A DNA stretch of 64,000 bases from Cloacimonetes bacterium UBA6097 (GTDB taxonomy: Bacteria > Cloacimonadota > Cloacimonadia > Cloacimonadales > Cloacimonadaceae): assembly GCA_002435865.1 (NCBI GenBank), contig DIWV01000007.1:453452-517451 (forward strand). Reading direction: 5' to 3'. Under the pieces are notes generated by a model. It had not been told where the DNA came from. It did not search any database and saw only the letters and a program-made list of their open reading frames with translations. The stretch's first letter is position 1. Every line of letters begins with the position of its first letter. Positions 52,335 through 60,413 of this stretch are shown here, piece after piece. The translations under genes and the position numbers were made by a program.

Positions 52335-52817
52335 CTAGCTTAAACATAGAATAATATCATTGTTAATATGTATGTATTCTCCATTTTTAAATCTTACCCG
52401 ACGTTTATTTTTACATGAACTGCTGACAAATGACATAAATCCACTAGTTATTTTGAAGTTCTTAGATATAACATCCATGCCTATCATAATATCGCAAGGT
52501 AAACATTCAAATGCACCAACTATCAAATTTTTGAATTCTATTTCGTTATTTACTTTCATGTCTACAACATGCGTGTTCATTTGAAAAGGACCATGTATTG
52601 AAATACCAGTGGCTACACTTATAGTTGCTAAATCTAATATTTTTACTAGATCTTTGTTAATTAAGGTTCTATTAGTTTCGGTTGTCCATATTGTATTTAA
52701 GTTTTTTAAAGAATTTTGATTATTATCAAAGTATTTTGGCACGTAAATAGATGTTTTACTGCAAAGCATTTTTGCTTCTATATGCAAACTATCGAAATTA
52801 ATTATATTCATACCCAT
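52335..52817 (-). CDS. Retropepsin-like protein with altered catalytic motif, SIR2-module partner
   Basis: 160 residues, no signal peptide. The layout resembles clan AA retropepsin-like proteins: residues 44-53 (W-T-T-E-T-N-R-T-L-I) sit where D-T-G-A-x-x-S-x-I is expected, followed by L-V-K-I-L-D-L, and residues 109-117 (D-I-M-I-G-M-D-V-I) match the conserved hydrophobic-G-M-D end motif. The catalytic Asp and Gly are replaced by Thr and Glu, so proteolysis is unlikely and binding is more plausible. The gene begins 14 bases after the SIR2-TPR stop with a ggag at 52830-52827 between them, so the two are translated together. Fold assignment is tentative. Confidence 0.5.
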   Translation of the reverse strand: MGMNIINFDSLHIEAKMLCSKTSIYVPKYFDNNQNSLKNLNTIWTTETNRTLINKDLVKILDLATISVATGISIHGPFQMNTHVVDMKVNNEIEFKNLIVGAFECLPCDIMIGMDVISKNFKITSGFMSFVSSSCKNKRRVRFKNGEYIHINNDIILCLS

Positions 52818-52831
52818 AAATTATTACTCCA

Positions 52832-54646
52832 TTAAACTCTAGATATTTGATCAGCATATTCTTTTACTTTGACCATATTGGGGTGTTTTCTTTTTTCGGC
52901 GATCTTAATCAACTCGGAGAGATCCCATCCCGGGGATGAAACACTATCAGATAATAATTTTTGAATCTCTATATCATCTTTGTTTGTTTTATTGTAAAAT
53001 ACTGCATATCGGTAAAAATACAGCTCTAGTTCTAAATCCTTCCTCTTTTCTGATCTGTTAAGATCGAAGGCTCTTTTTATTAATTTTTCAGCATGAACAT
53101 AATCACCTTTGATGATTTGTAACTTAGCGTAATTGCCTAAAAAATTAGCGCTCTTAGGATCCAGATCTATTGATTTTATTATCAATTCTTCCGCCTTAGC
53201 GAAATCCTTTTTTACATCACAAAGGAAATTAGCATAATTATTAATGTTAATTGAAAATGATGGGTCCAACTGCATAGCTTTTTTAAACAATTCTTCTGAT
53301 TTAATAATGTTGTTTCTAATTGAGTAAAGGAATGCTGCATAATTACTTATAGCTACTGCATTCGAGTTATCTTGTGAAATTGCCCTCTTATAATAAATTT
53401 CTGCTTTGTTATAATTTCTACGCATACTATGCAGGTAAGTAGCATAAAGTCCATTCAATATTGAATTATTTTTATCAATTAATAGTGCTTTCTTTATCCT
53501 ATCTTCGAACTCATTTACATTTCCTAACTTGATGAAACAAAAATTATAATATTCAATAAGTAATTCCGAATTACTTGGAAAATCATCTAAAGCATCATCT
53601 AGTATTTTTCTCTTTTCCAAGTCGGAAGAGAACATGATTCTGTAAAGGTACTCAGACGGTGTTTTGGGTCTTCTTGGTTGCATACTTTCTAATGCTTTCT
53701 CAGTAGAAGAACTGATTTCTTTATTTTTTAATATATTACTAATTTGTTTTAAATACTCATTTTTTCTATTCTTAGCTTGCTCAATGATGTGGTCTCCAAA
53801 ACTTGGTATTGAAAAATTTAGTTCCTTTCCAAATTGTAACATCAACTCGTCAAAACCTTCAATAGTTACTTTAATACCGTCCTTTGCATTTAAAAAAGAC
53901 TCAATGTGTTGTGGAAGTTGGCCATTGGTATTTCCATATTGGCACCATATAGGACGATTATTGCCAAATTCACAGCAGTTCAAAAGTTCCATCAAGCTTC
54001 CATCATTTCCTCCATATCCAATAATTATTGGGGTATAATATTTAAAAACTTCTTGTAGTTGCTTATTCAGCTTTTCGTCCATTGAATTAATGGAATGATC
54101 ATCATTTTTGGGTGAGAGGAACAAATCTCGATGCACTTTTATTATCAGAGGTCTATTGCTTGCTACATTAATATAATCTGCAAGATATTCATGAGAGATA
54201 ATTAAGGGCTTTTTATCAGTGTAAATGAATATAGCATCTTCTGATAATGTATCGAAGTTTGTGGTAATTACAATGTTGTCCGTAGACTCAACAAGAATTT
54301 TACTTAAGATTGCATACCCGCAACTTGGATTGCAATTTTCCATCAACTTTTCCAACTCTAAATAGCCTTCTTTGCTCTTGTAATAAAATCTTTTTGCATA
54401 TATTTTTGAATAAGATAGATCGGGTTGATTGGTGTCTATCTCTTCTTTACGAATCCATTCACCCACTTCATTAGTTTCATATATTTGTTTTATCTCATTC
54501 AACCATTTTGAAGCTAGTTCCTTTCCAGTTGGAATACCAGATTGTTTCGACGCTCCAGAACCAAGTATAAAACAAAATTTTATATTTTTATTTACATATA
54601 GCTTTGTATATGTTTTTAACAACGATTTTAAACTTAGCAATTTCAT
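52832..54646 (-). CDS. SIR2-domain protein with TPR repeats, probable defence effector
   Basis: 604 residues. SIR2-like domain (about 20-275) with the NAD-binding G-S-G-A-S at 29-33 and G-I-P-T at 37-40, T-T-N-F-D at 128-132, a candidate catalytic His at 172 (K-V-H-R-D) and G-Y-G-G-N-D at 210-215. A linker and then about five TPR units (about 360-535), several carrying the N-Y-A-x-F/L spacing and Y-x-K-A-x-x-x-Y/L-x-K-A pattern. In known anti-phage systems such SIR2 domains cleave NAD to stop infection. A defence role here is inference. A strong aggaga precedes the ATG; no homologue of other system components is adjacent except the small downstream partner. Confidence 0.75.
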   Translation of the reverse strand: MKLLSLKSLLKTYTKLYVNKNIKFCFILGSGASKQSGIPTGKELASKWLNEIKQIYETNEVGEWIRKEEIDTNQPDLSYSKIYAKRFYYKSKEGYLELEKLMENCNPSCGYAILSKILVESTDNIVITTNFDTLSEDAIFIYTDKKPLIISHEYLADYINVASNRPLIIKVHRDLFLSPKNDDHSINSMDEKLNKQLQEVFKYYTPIIIGYGGNDGSLMELLNCCEFGNNRPIWCQYGNTNGQLPQHIESFLNAKDGIKVTIEGFDELMLQFGKELNFSIPSFGDHIIEQAKNRKNEYLKQISNILKNKEISSSTEKALESMQPRRPKTPSEYLYRIMFSSDLEKRKILDDALDDFPSNSELLIEYYNFCFIKLGNVNEFEDRIKKALLIDKNNSILNGLYATYLHSMRRNYNKAEIYYKRAISQDNSNAVAISNYAAFLYSIRNNIIKSEELFKKAMQLDPSFSININNYANFLCDVKKDFAKAEELIIKSIDLDPKSANFLGNYAKLQIIKGDYVHAEKLIKRAFDLNRSEKRKDLELELYFYRYAVFYNKTNKDDIEIQKLLSDSVSSPGWDLSELIKIAEKRKHPNMVKVKEYADQISRV

Positions 54647-54786
54647 TGACTATCTCCTGATACAATTATTTCAAAATCAATTTAGTTCTATACAACTAAT
54701 CATGTCGTAGCATATCCTAACACATCCATATAGCAGACACCAGCCATTTCAATCACTTCTTCCAGGCAAGATCCGGGTGTGCATTA

Positions 54787-54920
54787 TTCTACCTTGATAT
54801 CATTGGATTTTATATAGTTTACCAGTTTTTGCCAGCCTTTTGGGATACGGTCAAACGCTTCTGCAAAAGGGTCGGTGATACGCAGGGCGATGTATTTACC
54901 ACCCGGGAAGGGTTCTACTG
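54787..54920 (-). pseudogene. Remnant of a GyrI-like/AraC effector-binding domain
   Basis: About 44 codons encode P-G-G-K-Y-I-A-L-R-I, D-P-F-A-E-A-F-D-R-I and K-G-W-Q-K-L-V-N-Y-I-K, the middle of a GyrI-like small-molecule-binding domain. The reading frame runs on upstream to 55137 but only through palindromic repeats, and the domain's C-terminal third is missing. It is a fragment, truncated on both sides. Confidence 0.55.
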
Positions 54921-55110
54921 TCATCCCTCGCTTGACGGGGGATCTAAGATTCCCGCTTTCGCAGGAATGACCGTTATTTGGGTTTTCAGCTTTCGCAGGA
55001 ACGTCGTAGAGGTAGGGTTTATCCCTACCCGAATTGCGGGCAGGAGTAAATCCTGCCCCTACAGGAATGATGTGGGACTGGATTCCGACCTTCGTCGGTA
55101 AGGTGAAAGA
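54918..55110. repeat. Palindromic repeat cluster joined to the GyrI-like remnant
   Basis: Several hairpins in series: gtcatccctc with relatives, attcccgctttcgcaggaat (54949-54968), ggtaggg/tccctacc (55011-55029), gggcagg/cctgccc (55039-55058), and gattccgaccttcgtcgg (55081-55098). It keeps an open frame with the remnant, probably by chance. Confidence 0.6.
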
Positions 55111-55151
55111 GTCGGGAAAGAAGCTCATTTCCAACAAATATCCCTCCCTTT

Positions 55152-55748
55152 TTAAACTAATCCGGCTAACTTCAAGCGTTTTTTGGGGTCATCAAATTTG
55201 ACATCTATGCAATTAAAGGAATCCGGGTACAATTTACGTCCCAACCATTCTTTCATATCTTTATGCTGAGGATGTTTGGTATTGCTAAGTATTTCCAATA
55301 AAAGGTAATATCCACCTATACCACCGATATCTTCAGGTGGGCAAGCTCTTTCACCATCTATGCAAACCGGGTACTTTGTTCCCGGCTCGCTGGGGAGTAT
55401 CTTTTCCAATTTGACTGTATGCTTCCAACCATCACCAAAATCATAGAGATAAACAGTCTCATCCACCAAATTAAAGATAGTTATTATTTTTACATTCCAT
55501 CCCTTTTGAACTTTTTCATAATCGTCCTCAAAAGGAATTCCAATGCATACTTCCTTTCCATTTTCTCCGGGAGATTTAAACCTGAATTCATGTAAATGGC
55601 AATCATACCAGCCCATTGCATCCTGGATAGCAACATGCAAATCCCAAAAACTGTAATTCTCCGGCACTTGAATTCTGCGCCAAATGGGGGGATTGCTTTC
55701 TTTTAAAGTGATTTTGAACTGATAGACATTTTTTACTTTCTTATCCAT
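55152..55748 (-). CDS. Plasmid pRiA4b ORF-3-like family protein
   Basis: 198 residues. Recognisable: Y-Q-F-K-I-T-L-K-E-S-N-P-P-I-W-R-R-I-Q-V-P near the start, F-W-D-L-H-V-A-I-Q-D-A-M-G-W, H-L-H-E-F-R-F and Y-D-F-G-D-G-W-K-H-T-V, then C-P-P-E-D-I-G-G. This family is found on mobile elements and in chromosomes and has no firmly known function. The ATG at 55748 has ggag at 7-base spacing; an upstream start at 55787 is less likely. It is flanked by repeats on both sides, which fits an accessory gene. Confidence 0.85.
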   Translation of the reverse strand: MDKKVKNVYQFKITLKESNPPIWRRIQVPENYSFWDLHVAIQDAMGWYDCHLHEFRFKSPGENGKEVCIGIPFEDDYEKVQKGWNVKIITIFNLVDETVYLYDFGDGWKHTVKLEKILPSEPGTKYPVCIDGERACPPEDIGGIGGYYLLLEILSNTKHPQHKDMKEWLGRKLYPDSFNCIDVKFDDPKKRLKLAGLV

Positions 55749-55848
55749 AATCCACTCCAAGTTTTTGTCAATTGCTTTAAAAAACAATTTCTTTTTTATC
55801 GAAACATTGTCAAGCTTTAATGTCCTCTTTTTGGTTCCTTATTAAGAT

Positions 55849-55958
55849 GTGCTGTTTTACAGCGTATATACAGCATATTTAATGCATAGTTTCTGTATTC
55901 AGGTATACAGAAACTATACTGCAAGTATACAGAAACTATACTGCAGATATACTGCAAG
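55849..55958. repeat. 11-bp inverted tandem array, locus E
   Basis: A 22-bp block (two 11-bp units) occurs twice in tandem (55903-55924, 55925-55946) and is followed by a half copy atatactgcaa (55947-55957). Upstream, atagtttctgtat (55886-55898) is the exact reverse complement of atacagaaactat (55905-55917). The units match those of locus B 41 kb away. Confidence 0.85.
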
Positions 55959-55989
55959 TCTTAAGAAAGAAGAAAGAGGGAAAAGAGAA

Positions 55990-56530
55990 GAATTTAACCA
56001 CGAAAAGCACGAAATACACGAAAAATAAACATAATATGTCATTCCAAACTTGATTTGGAATCCAGTTCCGCTAAAGAAGTCTGTGGAACAGACAAATGAT
56101 TAAGAAATATTAAAACAGCATGGATCCCTGCCTGCGCAGGGATGACGAATGTAGGGGTATGCCTTGCGCTGGCATTACATTAAAGAATCCCGTAGGGATG
56201 GTATATTGGTAGCCCAGGATTTTGAATCCTGGGAATAGATGGATCATAAATTTATTTTTTTTAAACTCCCCCCATCTCAGTCAAACGACAAAAGGTTAGT
56301 GAACAAATATAAAACAGCATGGATCCCTGTCCCGTCCTGCGACGGGAGGGACCCTCGAACCGCAGGGACGACGAAGGTCGATTGACTGAGATGGGGGGAG
56401 GATGATTTTTTGATTCTGCGCTTCATATTACCCAGGGTTCAAAACCCTGGGCTTACAAATGCCACCCTAAAGGGTTATACCGTCATTTCATGACTCTTTG
56501 TGTCTTTGTGGTGAAAAAAAAAAGTCTTTT
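55990..56530. repeat. Dense palindromic repeat region before a T9SS-tailed gene
   Basis: No gene is seen. Contents: an aaccacgaaaagcacgaaa motif (55996-56014); attccaa/ttggaat (56041-56047 with 56055-56061); atccctg/cagggat (56124-56143); a gggatggtatattggtagcc motif with cccaggatt/aatcctggg (56196-56232); a 19-bp perfect inverted repeat described separately; another cccagggtt/aaccctggg hairpin (56430-56450); and a ctttgtgtctttgtggtg motif (56496-56513). Confidence 0.65.
56266..56400. repeat. 135-bp element bounded by a 19-bp perfect inverted repeat
   Basis: ctccccccatctcagtcaa at 56266-56284 and its exact reverse complement at 56382-56400 flank about 97 bases, which hold an inner cagcatggatccctg... 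hairpin. It looks like a miniature inverted-repeat element, but no target-site duplication is evident. Confidence 0.6.
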
Positions 56531-56541
56531 CAACAATATCC

Positions 56542-56570
56542 TTGACATAGATAAGCTATTGTACAAAGGT
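56542..56570 (+). promoter_or_regulatory. Possible promoter of T9SS-tailed gene
   Basis: TTGACA at 56542-56547, 52 bases before the ATG. The -10 region at 17-base spacing is poor (aaaggt); a shifted tattgt follows. Confidence 0.35.
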
Positions 56571-56599
56571 ATTGTTTGCCAGTTTCAGGAGGTTCAAAT

Positions 56600-58015
56600 A
56601 TGAAATCAGGATTGATATTGTTAGCTGTTTTATGCTTCCCAATGGTAGTATTTTGTTTAACTCAACCCACTGATTCTTATAATCCCTTAAGTGCATTTTA
56701 TAATATGCAGCAAACTCCCCAAAATAGACACATTACAATGCCTATGCTTAGTTCTTCCGGGACAAATATCAGCCGTGACCGCAATTGGCGGTTAAATGAA
56801 TATACTTTTTTGCGTGATTGGGATTGGACCGGCAATCTGACCCCGTATCTTAAGTACCAGCTCTTTTACAGAGCAGATTCTCCAGCCAAAGTTGACAGCG
56901 TAGCTTTTTCTGTCTGGTACACAAACACAAATCAATGGCAGTATGTAGACAAATACATTTATACATACGACATTAGCGGAGAGTATGTTACGCAAATCAA
57001 TGCCTATGATCCGAATGATATTTCGCCTACAGTACCTATCACCAAGACAATCTTTATTTACGATAACCAGAACAGGCTGAGTTATGTTTATGACTACCAG
57101 TTACAGAGTATGGGCGATGTATATGATTTGGTTAAACGAAAGCAATTTACTTATGGCAACAATAGCCTGAACCGATTGGATATCTATAATTTTAATCCTG
57201 ATTTTAACGAAACAGATTATGAAAAGTATGAATTCACCAATGACACACAGGGCAGGATAATAAACTCACTTTATTCAACCAGTGCCGATTCCGTCACTTG
57301 GGCAAACTGGCACTTTGAGACAATAACCTATGACGCACTTGATTCCTCAACAGGAATGCAGTTGATTCAATACCTGAGCCATGATTATACCAGTATTTGG
57401 GAGTCCTTTTTTATCTACTCCTGTTGGGGATTTACATTTACCCTGAATAACCTGTGTTTAATTATGCATAATACTTGGGACTTTAACTGGGATGGGTCTA
57501 ACTGGCTAAACACAATCAGATTGGCTTATTCCTATACTCCTTCACAGCAGATTGATATGATTTATGCTCAAACCTTTGACGTCGGCTGGAGTAATGCAGA
57601 GAGAATTCTCTATACTTATGACACTAATAATAACCTCAATGTTATCAATGACCAATACTGGGAAACCGCAACAAATGACTGGAGTATTGTCATTAACCAG
57701 GAACAATATACCTGGGAAACTTTTACAGCCAATGAAGATGAAGTTTTACCCCAGACCATATCAAAGCTGACAGCCTATCCTAATCCTTTTGCCGATAATG
57801 TTAATATCATTCTGCGTGGAACTGGAAAAATTCAAGGCAACATAGAAATCTACAATCTCAAAGGTCAATTTGTCAAAAAACTTCCCGCAGATAGAAATCC
57901 CGTTTGGGATGGTACCGATACTAACAACAAACCGGTTGCAAATGGATTGTATTACATTAAAGTTGATACAGGAAATAGCATACTGACCGGGAAATGTCTG
58001 AAACTAAGTAAATAG
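56600..58015 (+). CDS. Secreted repeat protein with T9SS-type C-terminal tail
   Basis: About 471 residues. Signal peptide (1-20), then a body made of repeating beta segments of the form Y-T-Y-D-x-x-G/N and I-F-I-Y-D-N-Q-N-R-L-S-Y-V, similar in rhythm to YD/RHS-like repeats, spaced roughly 40-45 residues. The C-terminus is a FlgD-Ig/T9SS type A domain (L-T-A-Y-P-N-P-F-A-D-N-V ... I-E-I-Y-N-L-K-G ... G-L-Y-Y-I-K-V). Predicted to be exported to the cell surface; function unknown. aggagg lies 9 nt before the ATG at 56600. Confidence 0.75.
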   Translation: MKSGLILLAVLCFPMVVFCLTQPTDSYNPLSAFYNMQQTPQNRHITMPMLSSSGTNISRDRNWRLNEYTFLRDWDWTGNLTPYLKYQLFYRADSPAKVDSVAFSVWYTNTNQWQYVDKYIYTYDISGEYVTQINAYDPNDISPTVPITKTIFIYDNQNRLSYVYDYQLQSMGDVYDLVKRKQFTYGNNSLNRLDIYNFNPDFNETDYEKYEFTNDTQGRIINSLYSTSADSVTWANWHFETITYDALDSSTGMQLIQYLSHDYTSIWESFFIYSCWGFTFTLNNLCLIMHNTWDFNWDGSNWLNTIRLAYSYTPSQQIDMIYAQTFDVGWSNAERILYTYDTNNNLNVINDQYWETATNDWSIVINQEQYTWETFTANEDEVLPQTISKLTAYPNPFADNVNIILRGTGKIQGNIEIYNLKGQFVKKLPADRNPVWDGTDTNNKPVANGLYYIKVDTGNSILTGKCLKLSK

Positions 58016-58178
58016 AAAACCTCCTCTCTTTTCTCTCTGTGGCTTTGTGGTGAAAAATGAACCGGTTTCAAGCCTTTTACAAAAAGGCTCTACTCTCTTT
58101 TGTCTCTGTGGTAAGAACTAAAGACCTGGATGTCAACCTGCCAGAGTTAATCCTGACGCAGGAAGTACAGGAATGACT

Positions 58179-58781
58179 TCAGATACCTCCCTGTGCACCG
58201 GGAAAAGACTTCCAGTTATTCTTCAGCATGAGCTCTGCAACACGCAATCCATCATTACGGTTTTTGGGATTTACTTTCTGAAACTCAGCCCAGTGAGAAT
58301 TATTGAGACCACCGTCAGCAGCCAGACCTTCTTTGTTAACAAGATAATAATGCACTCCCATTACCAGGGTTTCGCTTTGATTGCATAAAACCTCAACCAG
58401 CAAGGCATATTCGGTTTGGATATTGTCCTGCTTTACCTGAGCCTTAAACGCCTGAGCGCTTCTTTTTGCCATAGCTGCCTGATTATGTCCCCATTGATAA
58501 TCATAAGCATGTGTTTTTGTACCCAGTGAAGCATAAGCCAGATTCTCCCTTTGCAGAAAAGAAACCAGTTCTCTTGCCAATTCACTGTCATTGATAATAT
58601 TCTGTCCTTTAACTACATTAACAGGATAAACAGTTACGCTTACAGGCTCTTCCCGATTCTGAAAGGTTGCTGCACAATCCTTACAGATATAAGTCCAGCA
58701 GCCGGAAAGTAAAAAGCATGTAAATGTTAAAAGAATAACGGAAATTAAACAGTTTAGAAAATCGTGTTTTGGGATGCACAT
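58179..58781 (-). CDS. Cys-containing lipoprotein of unknown function
   Basis: 200 residues with a leader ending in L-L-S-G-C near residue 28, then W-T-Y-I-C-K-D-C (a C-x-x-C pair) directly after the anchor. The rest contains N-D-S-E-L-A-R-E-L-V-S-F-L and a Y-A-L-L-V-E-V-L strand, which suggests a small alpha/beta domain. Not recognised. gggagg precedes the ATG. TTGACA on the minus strand near 58845 is a possible -35. Confidence 0.65.
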   Translation of the reverse strand: MCIPKHDFLNCLISVILLTFTCFLLSGCWTYICKDCAATFQNREEPVSVTVYPVNVVKGQNIINDSELARELVSFLQRENLAYASLGTKTHAYDYQWGHNQAAMAKRSAQAFKAQVKQDNIQTEYALLVEVLCNQSETLVMGVHYYLVNKEGLAADGGLNNSHWAEFQKVNPKNRNDGLRVAELMLKNNWKSFPGAQGGI

Positions 58782-59038
58782 TGTAACCTCCCAGGTGCTT
58801 GATGTTATAATTCAATAAACGGCTGTTTCGAATTAATTGTCAAGAAGTTATTTGTTTAGCTTGATAAAAGCCTATGCCCGCTCCACCACCCTCATTTGTA
58901 TAGGGCTTCGCTCTATAACCCTTGTCTTTTTATATTAAGGATTTAGACTCTTTTCTCTCTTTATGTCTCTGTGGTGAAAAAAGAAACCGGGTTCAGGTCT
59001 TTTTGAAAAAAGGCTCTACTCTCTTTTCTCTCTGTGGT
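58782..59038. repeat. Intergenic gap with CTCTGTGG-type repeats
   Basis: About 257 bases between the 5' end of the 200-residue lipoprotein gene and the terminator of the next minus-strand gene. It contains the upstream -35-like TTGACA of the former and two copies of the ctctgtggt repeat (around 58965 and 59028). No gene seen. Confidence 0.5.
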
Positions 59039-59069
59039 AAAAAAAACCGCCGGAAATGAATTCCGGCGG
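59039..59069 (-). terminator. Intrinsic terminator of the duplicated-domain lipoprotein gene
   Basis: Stem ccgccggaa (59047-59055) with ttccggcgg (59061-59069), loop atgaa; on the minus strand followed by eight T. It is 23 bases after the stop. Confidence 0.92.
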
Positions 59070-59091
59070 CTGTGTATGTCAGTTAGTTTTT

Positions 59092-60111
59092 TTAGAAGGG
59101 TCCTACTTCTCCATGCAGAGACACGTTTAGTTCCATATTATCCCAGGCAGGCTGCCACAGTACCATGTATGTATATGTTGTCACACGCGGGTCGTGCGCC
59201 ATTGTGTATGGGAAAAGACCGAATGCGGGAGGTCCTGAGTATCCGGTCAGTTGAACGTTCAGGTGCGATTGCTGAATTTCGTAGGGGTTATCGAGGTTTA
59301 GCTGGACATAGAGATAACCTCCATCTTTCCAGATGTCCACTTCACCAACCTTGTAATGTTGGGCAGCATAAAAATAATATGTCTGCGGAGTCATTACAGG
59401 AGTTGTTTTTACATAGGAAAACCAGGGATGGTTACCCCAATTGTATGTGAAGTCATTGGGATTGTCATACATTCTTATCATAGCAGTTTCCACACCAAAA
59501 TCCGGGTCGGGATCGTTGTCAGGATCATCACATATGGTATAGTTTAAATAATACCACCAACGAGTTCCGGGTCCGGGTTGGTCTCCACCCCAGCCTGTCT
59601 GTGACTCGTAGATTCCATTAGGATAGTCGCCAAGCACTACAACTGCATGGGCAGCAATTACAACCTGGTCTCCAGGCTGCAGATTATGGTCTGCAAGAAG
59701 AATGTTATATGTATAAGTCATTACGGGAGGATTGTGCATTGCACTGTATTGGAATTGCCCCGGTATGGGAATTCCCTTGTTGGTATGAGGGATGTCATTG
59801 ATGGTCATTCCGACATGAACATGTGATTCTGTCATCATCCAACCGCCGGTAAGATTATAAGTTACATAAAGATAGGTATCATCACTGTAAACTGTTACAT
59901 TGCCGGCTTCGATGTTCTGTCCTGCCCAAATGGGGAAGACTACCGGTTCGCATACAGTTACAGTTTTAATTGATGCAGTCTGGTCGAAATTGCCTTTCTG
60001 CATTACATCACCCTTAGGTCCTGCTATGTTGACCTTGTCACTGCAACCCATTAAAACTAATGCGATTGCCATTACACTCAATACGATAAATAATTTATAT
60101 GTCTTTTTCAT
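59092..60111 (-). CDS. Lipoprotein with two similar beta domains
   Basis: 339 residues. Leader ends in L-M-G-C (Cys near 23). Two copies of one domain are visible: residues about 60-140 (Q-N-I-E-A-G-N-V-T-V-Y-S-D-D-T-Y-L-Y-V-T-Y) and about 245-325 (Q-H-Y-K-V-G-E-V-D-I-W-K-D-G-G-Y-L-Y-V-Q-L), each followed by a motif with M-x-H-x-P/D-x-V-T-T/M-Y-T-Y near the end. The linker is rich in Asp and Pro. Family unknown; internal duplication is seen directly. aggaga precedes the ATG, and a strong terminator follows, so it is a single-gene unit. Confidence 0.7.
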   Translation of the reverse strand: MKKTYKLFIVLSVMAIALVLMGCSDKVNIAGPKGDVMQKGNFDQTASIKTVTVCEPVVFPIWAGQNIEAGNVTVYSDDTYLYVTYNLTGGWMMTESHVHVGMTINDIPHTNKGIPIPGQFQYSAMHNPPVMTYTYNILLADHNLQPGDQVVIAAHAVVVLGDYPNGIYESQTGWGGDQPGPGTRWWYYLNYTICDDPDNDPDPDFGVETAMIRMYDNPNDFTYNWGNHPWFSYVKTTPVMTPQTYYFYAAQHYKVGEVDIWKDGGYLYVQLNLDNPYEIQQSHLNVQLTGYSGPPAFGLFPYTMAHDPRVTTYTYMVLWQPAWDNMELNVSLHGEVGPF

Positions 60112-60320
60112 TTTTAATCTCCTGTTTTTAAGTAATATGCAATATACTAATCCGGAGATAATAAAAAGGCAAATTAAATTTATACTTAATTGGTGGGATA
60201 TTACGAATTTCTTTTTTTTCTGTGTCTCTGTGGTTTAAAAAAGACCAGTGGACTATTACGACTATCATGTTGCATAAATCTTCATAATGATTATTATATT
60301 TATAAATAATAAATCGAATG
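60112..60320. repeat. Gap with a CTCTGTGG repeat
   Basis: Between the lipoprotein and the inverted repeat before tpx. It holds one tgtgtctctgtggttt copy (about 60221-60236) and AT-rich sequence. No gene is seen. Confidence 0.5.
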
Positions 60321-60392
60321 TGTCATCCTGAGCATAGTCGAAGGGTTTAGCACATTTGGCTTGTCCACATTTCGACTTTGCTCAATGTGACA
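60321..60392. repeat. GTCATCCTGAGC-type inverted repeat
   Basis: tgtcatcctgagcatagtcg at 60321-60340 faces an imperfect complement, ttcgactttgctcaatgtga (60371-60390). It is related to the copy at 24106-24155 and lies immediately before the tpx ribosome binding site. Confidence 0.65.
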
Positions 60393-60413
60393 AGCAATAA
60401 AAAGGAGAAAATC

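Noticed and set aside
54784..55137. A complete 117-codon gene
   Set aside because: About 70 codons are palindromic repeats; only the last 44 resemble a domain, so I call a remnant instead.
55152..55748. Evidence of a complete insertion sequence around the pRiA4b-like gene
   Set aside because: No transposase frame or terminal repeats bounding the gene are visible.
59034..59450. 138-codon plus-strand frame
   Set aside because: It is antisense to the duplicated-domain lipoprotein and crosses its terminator.
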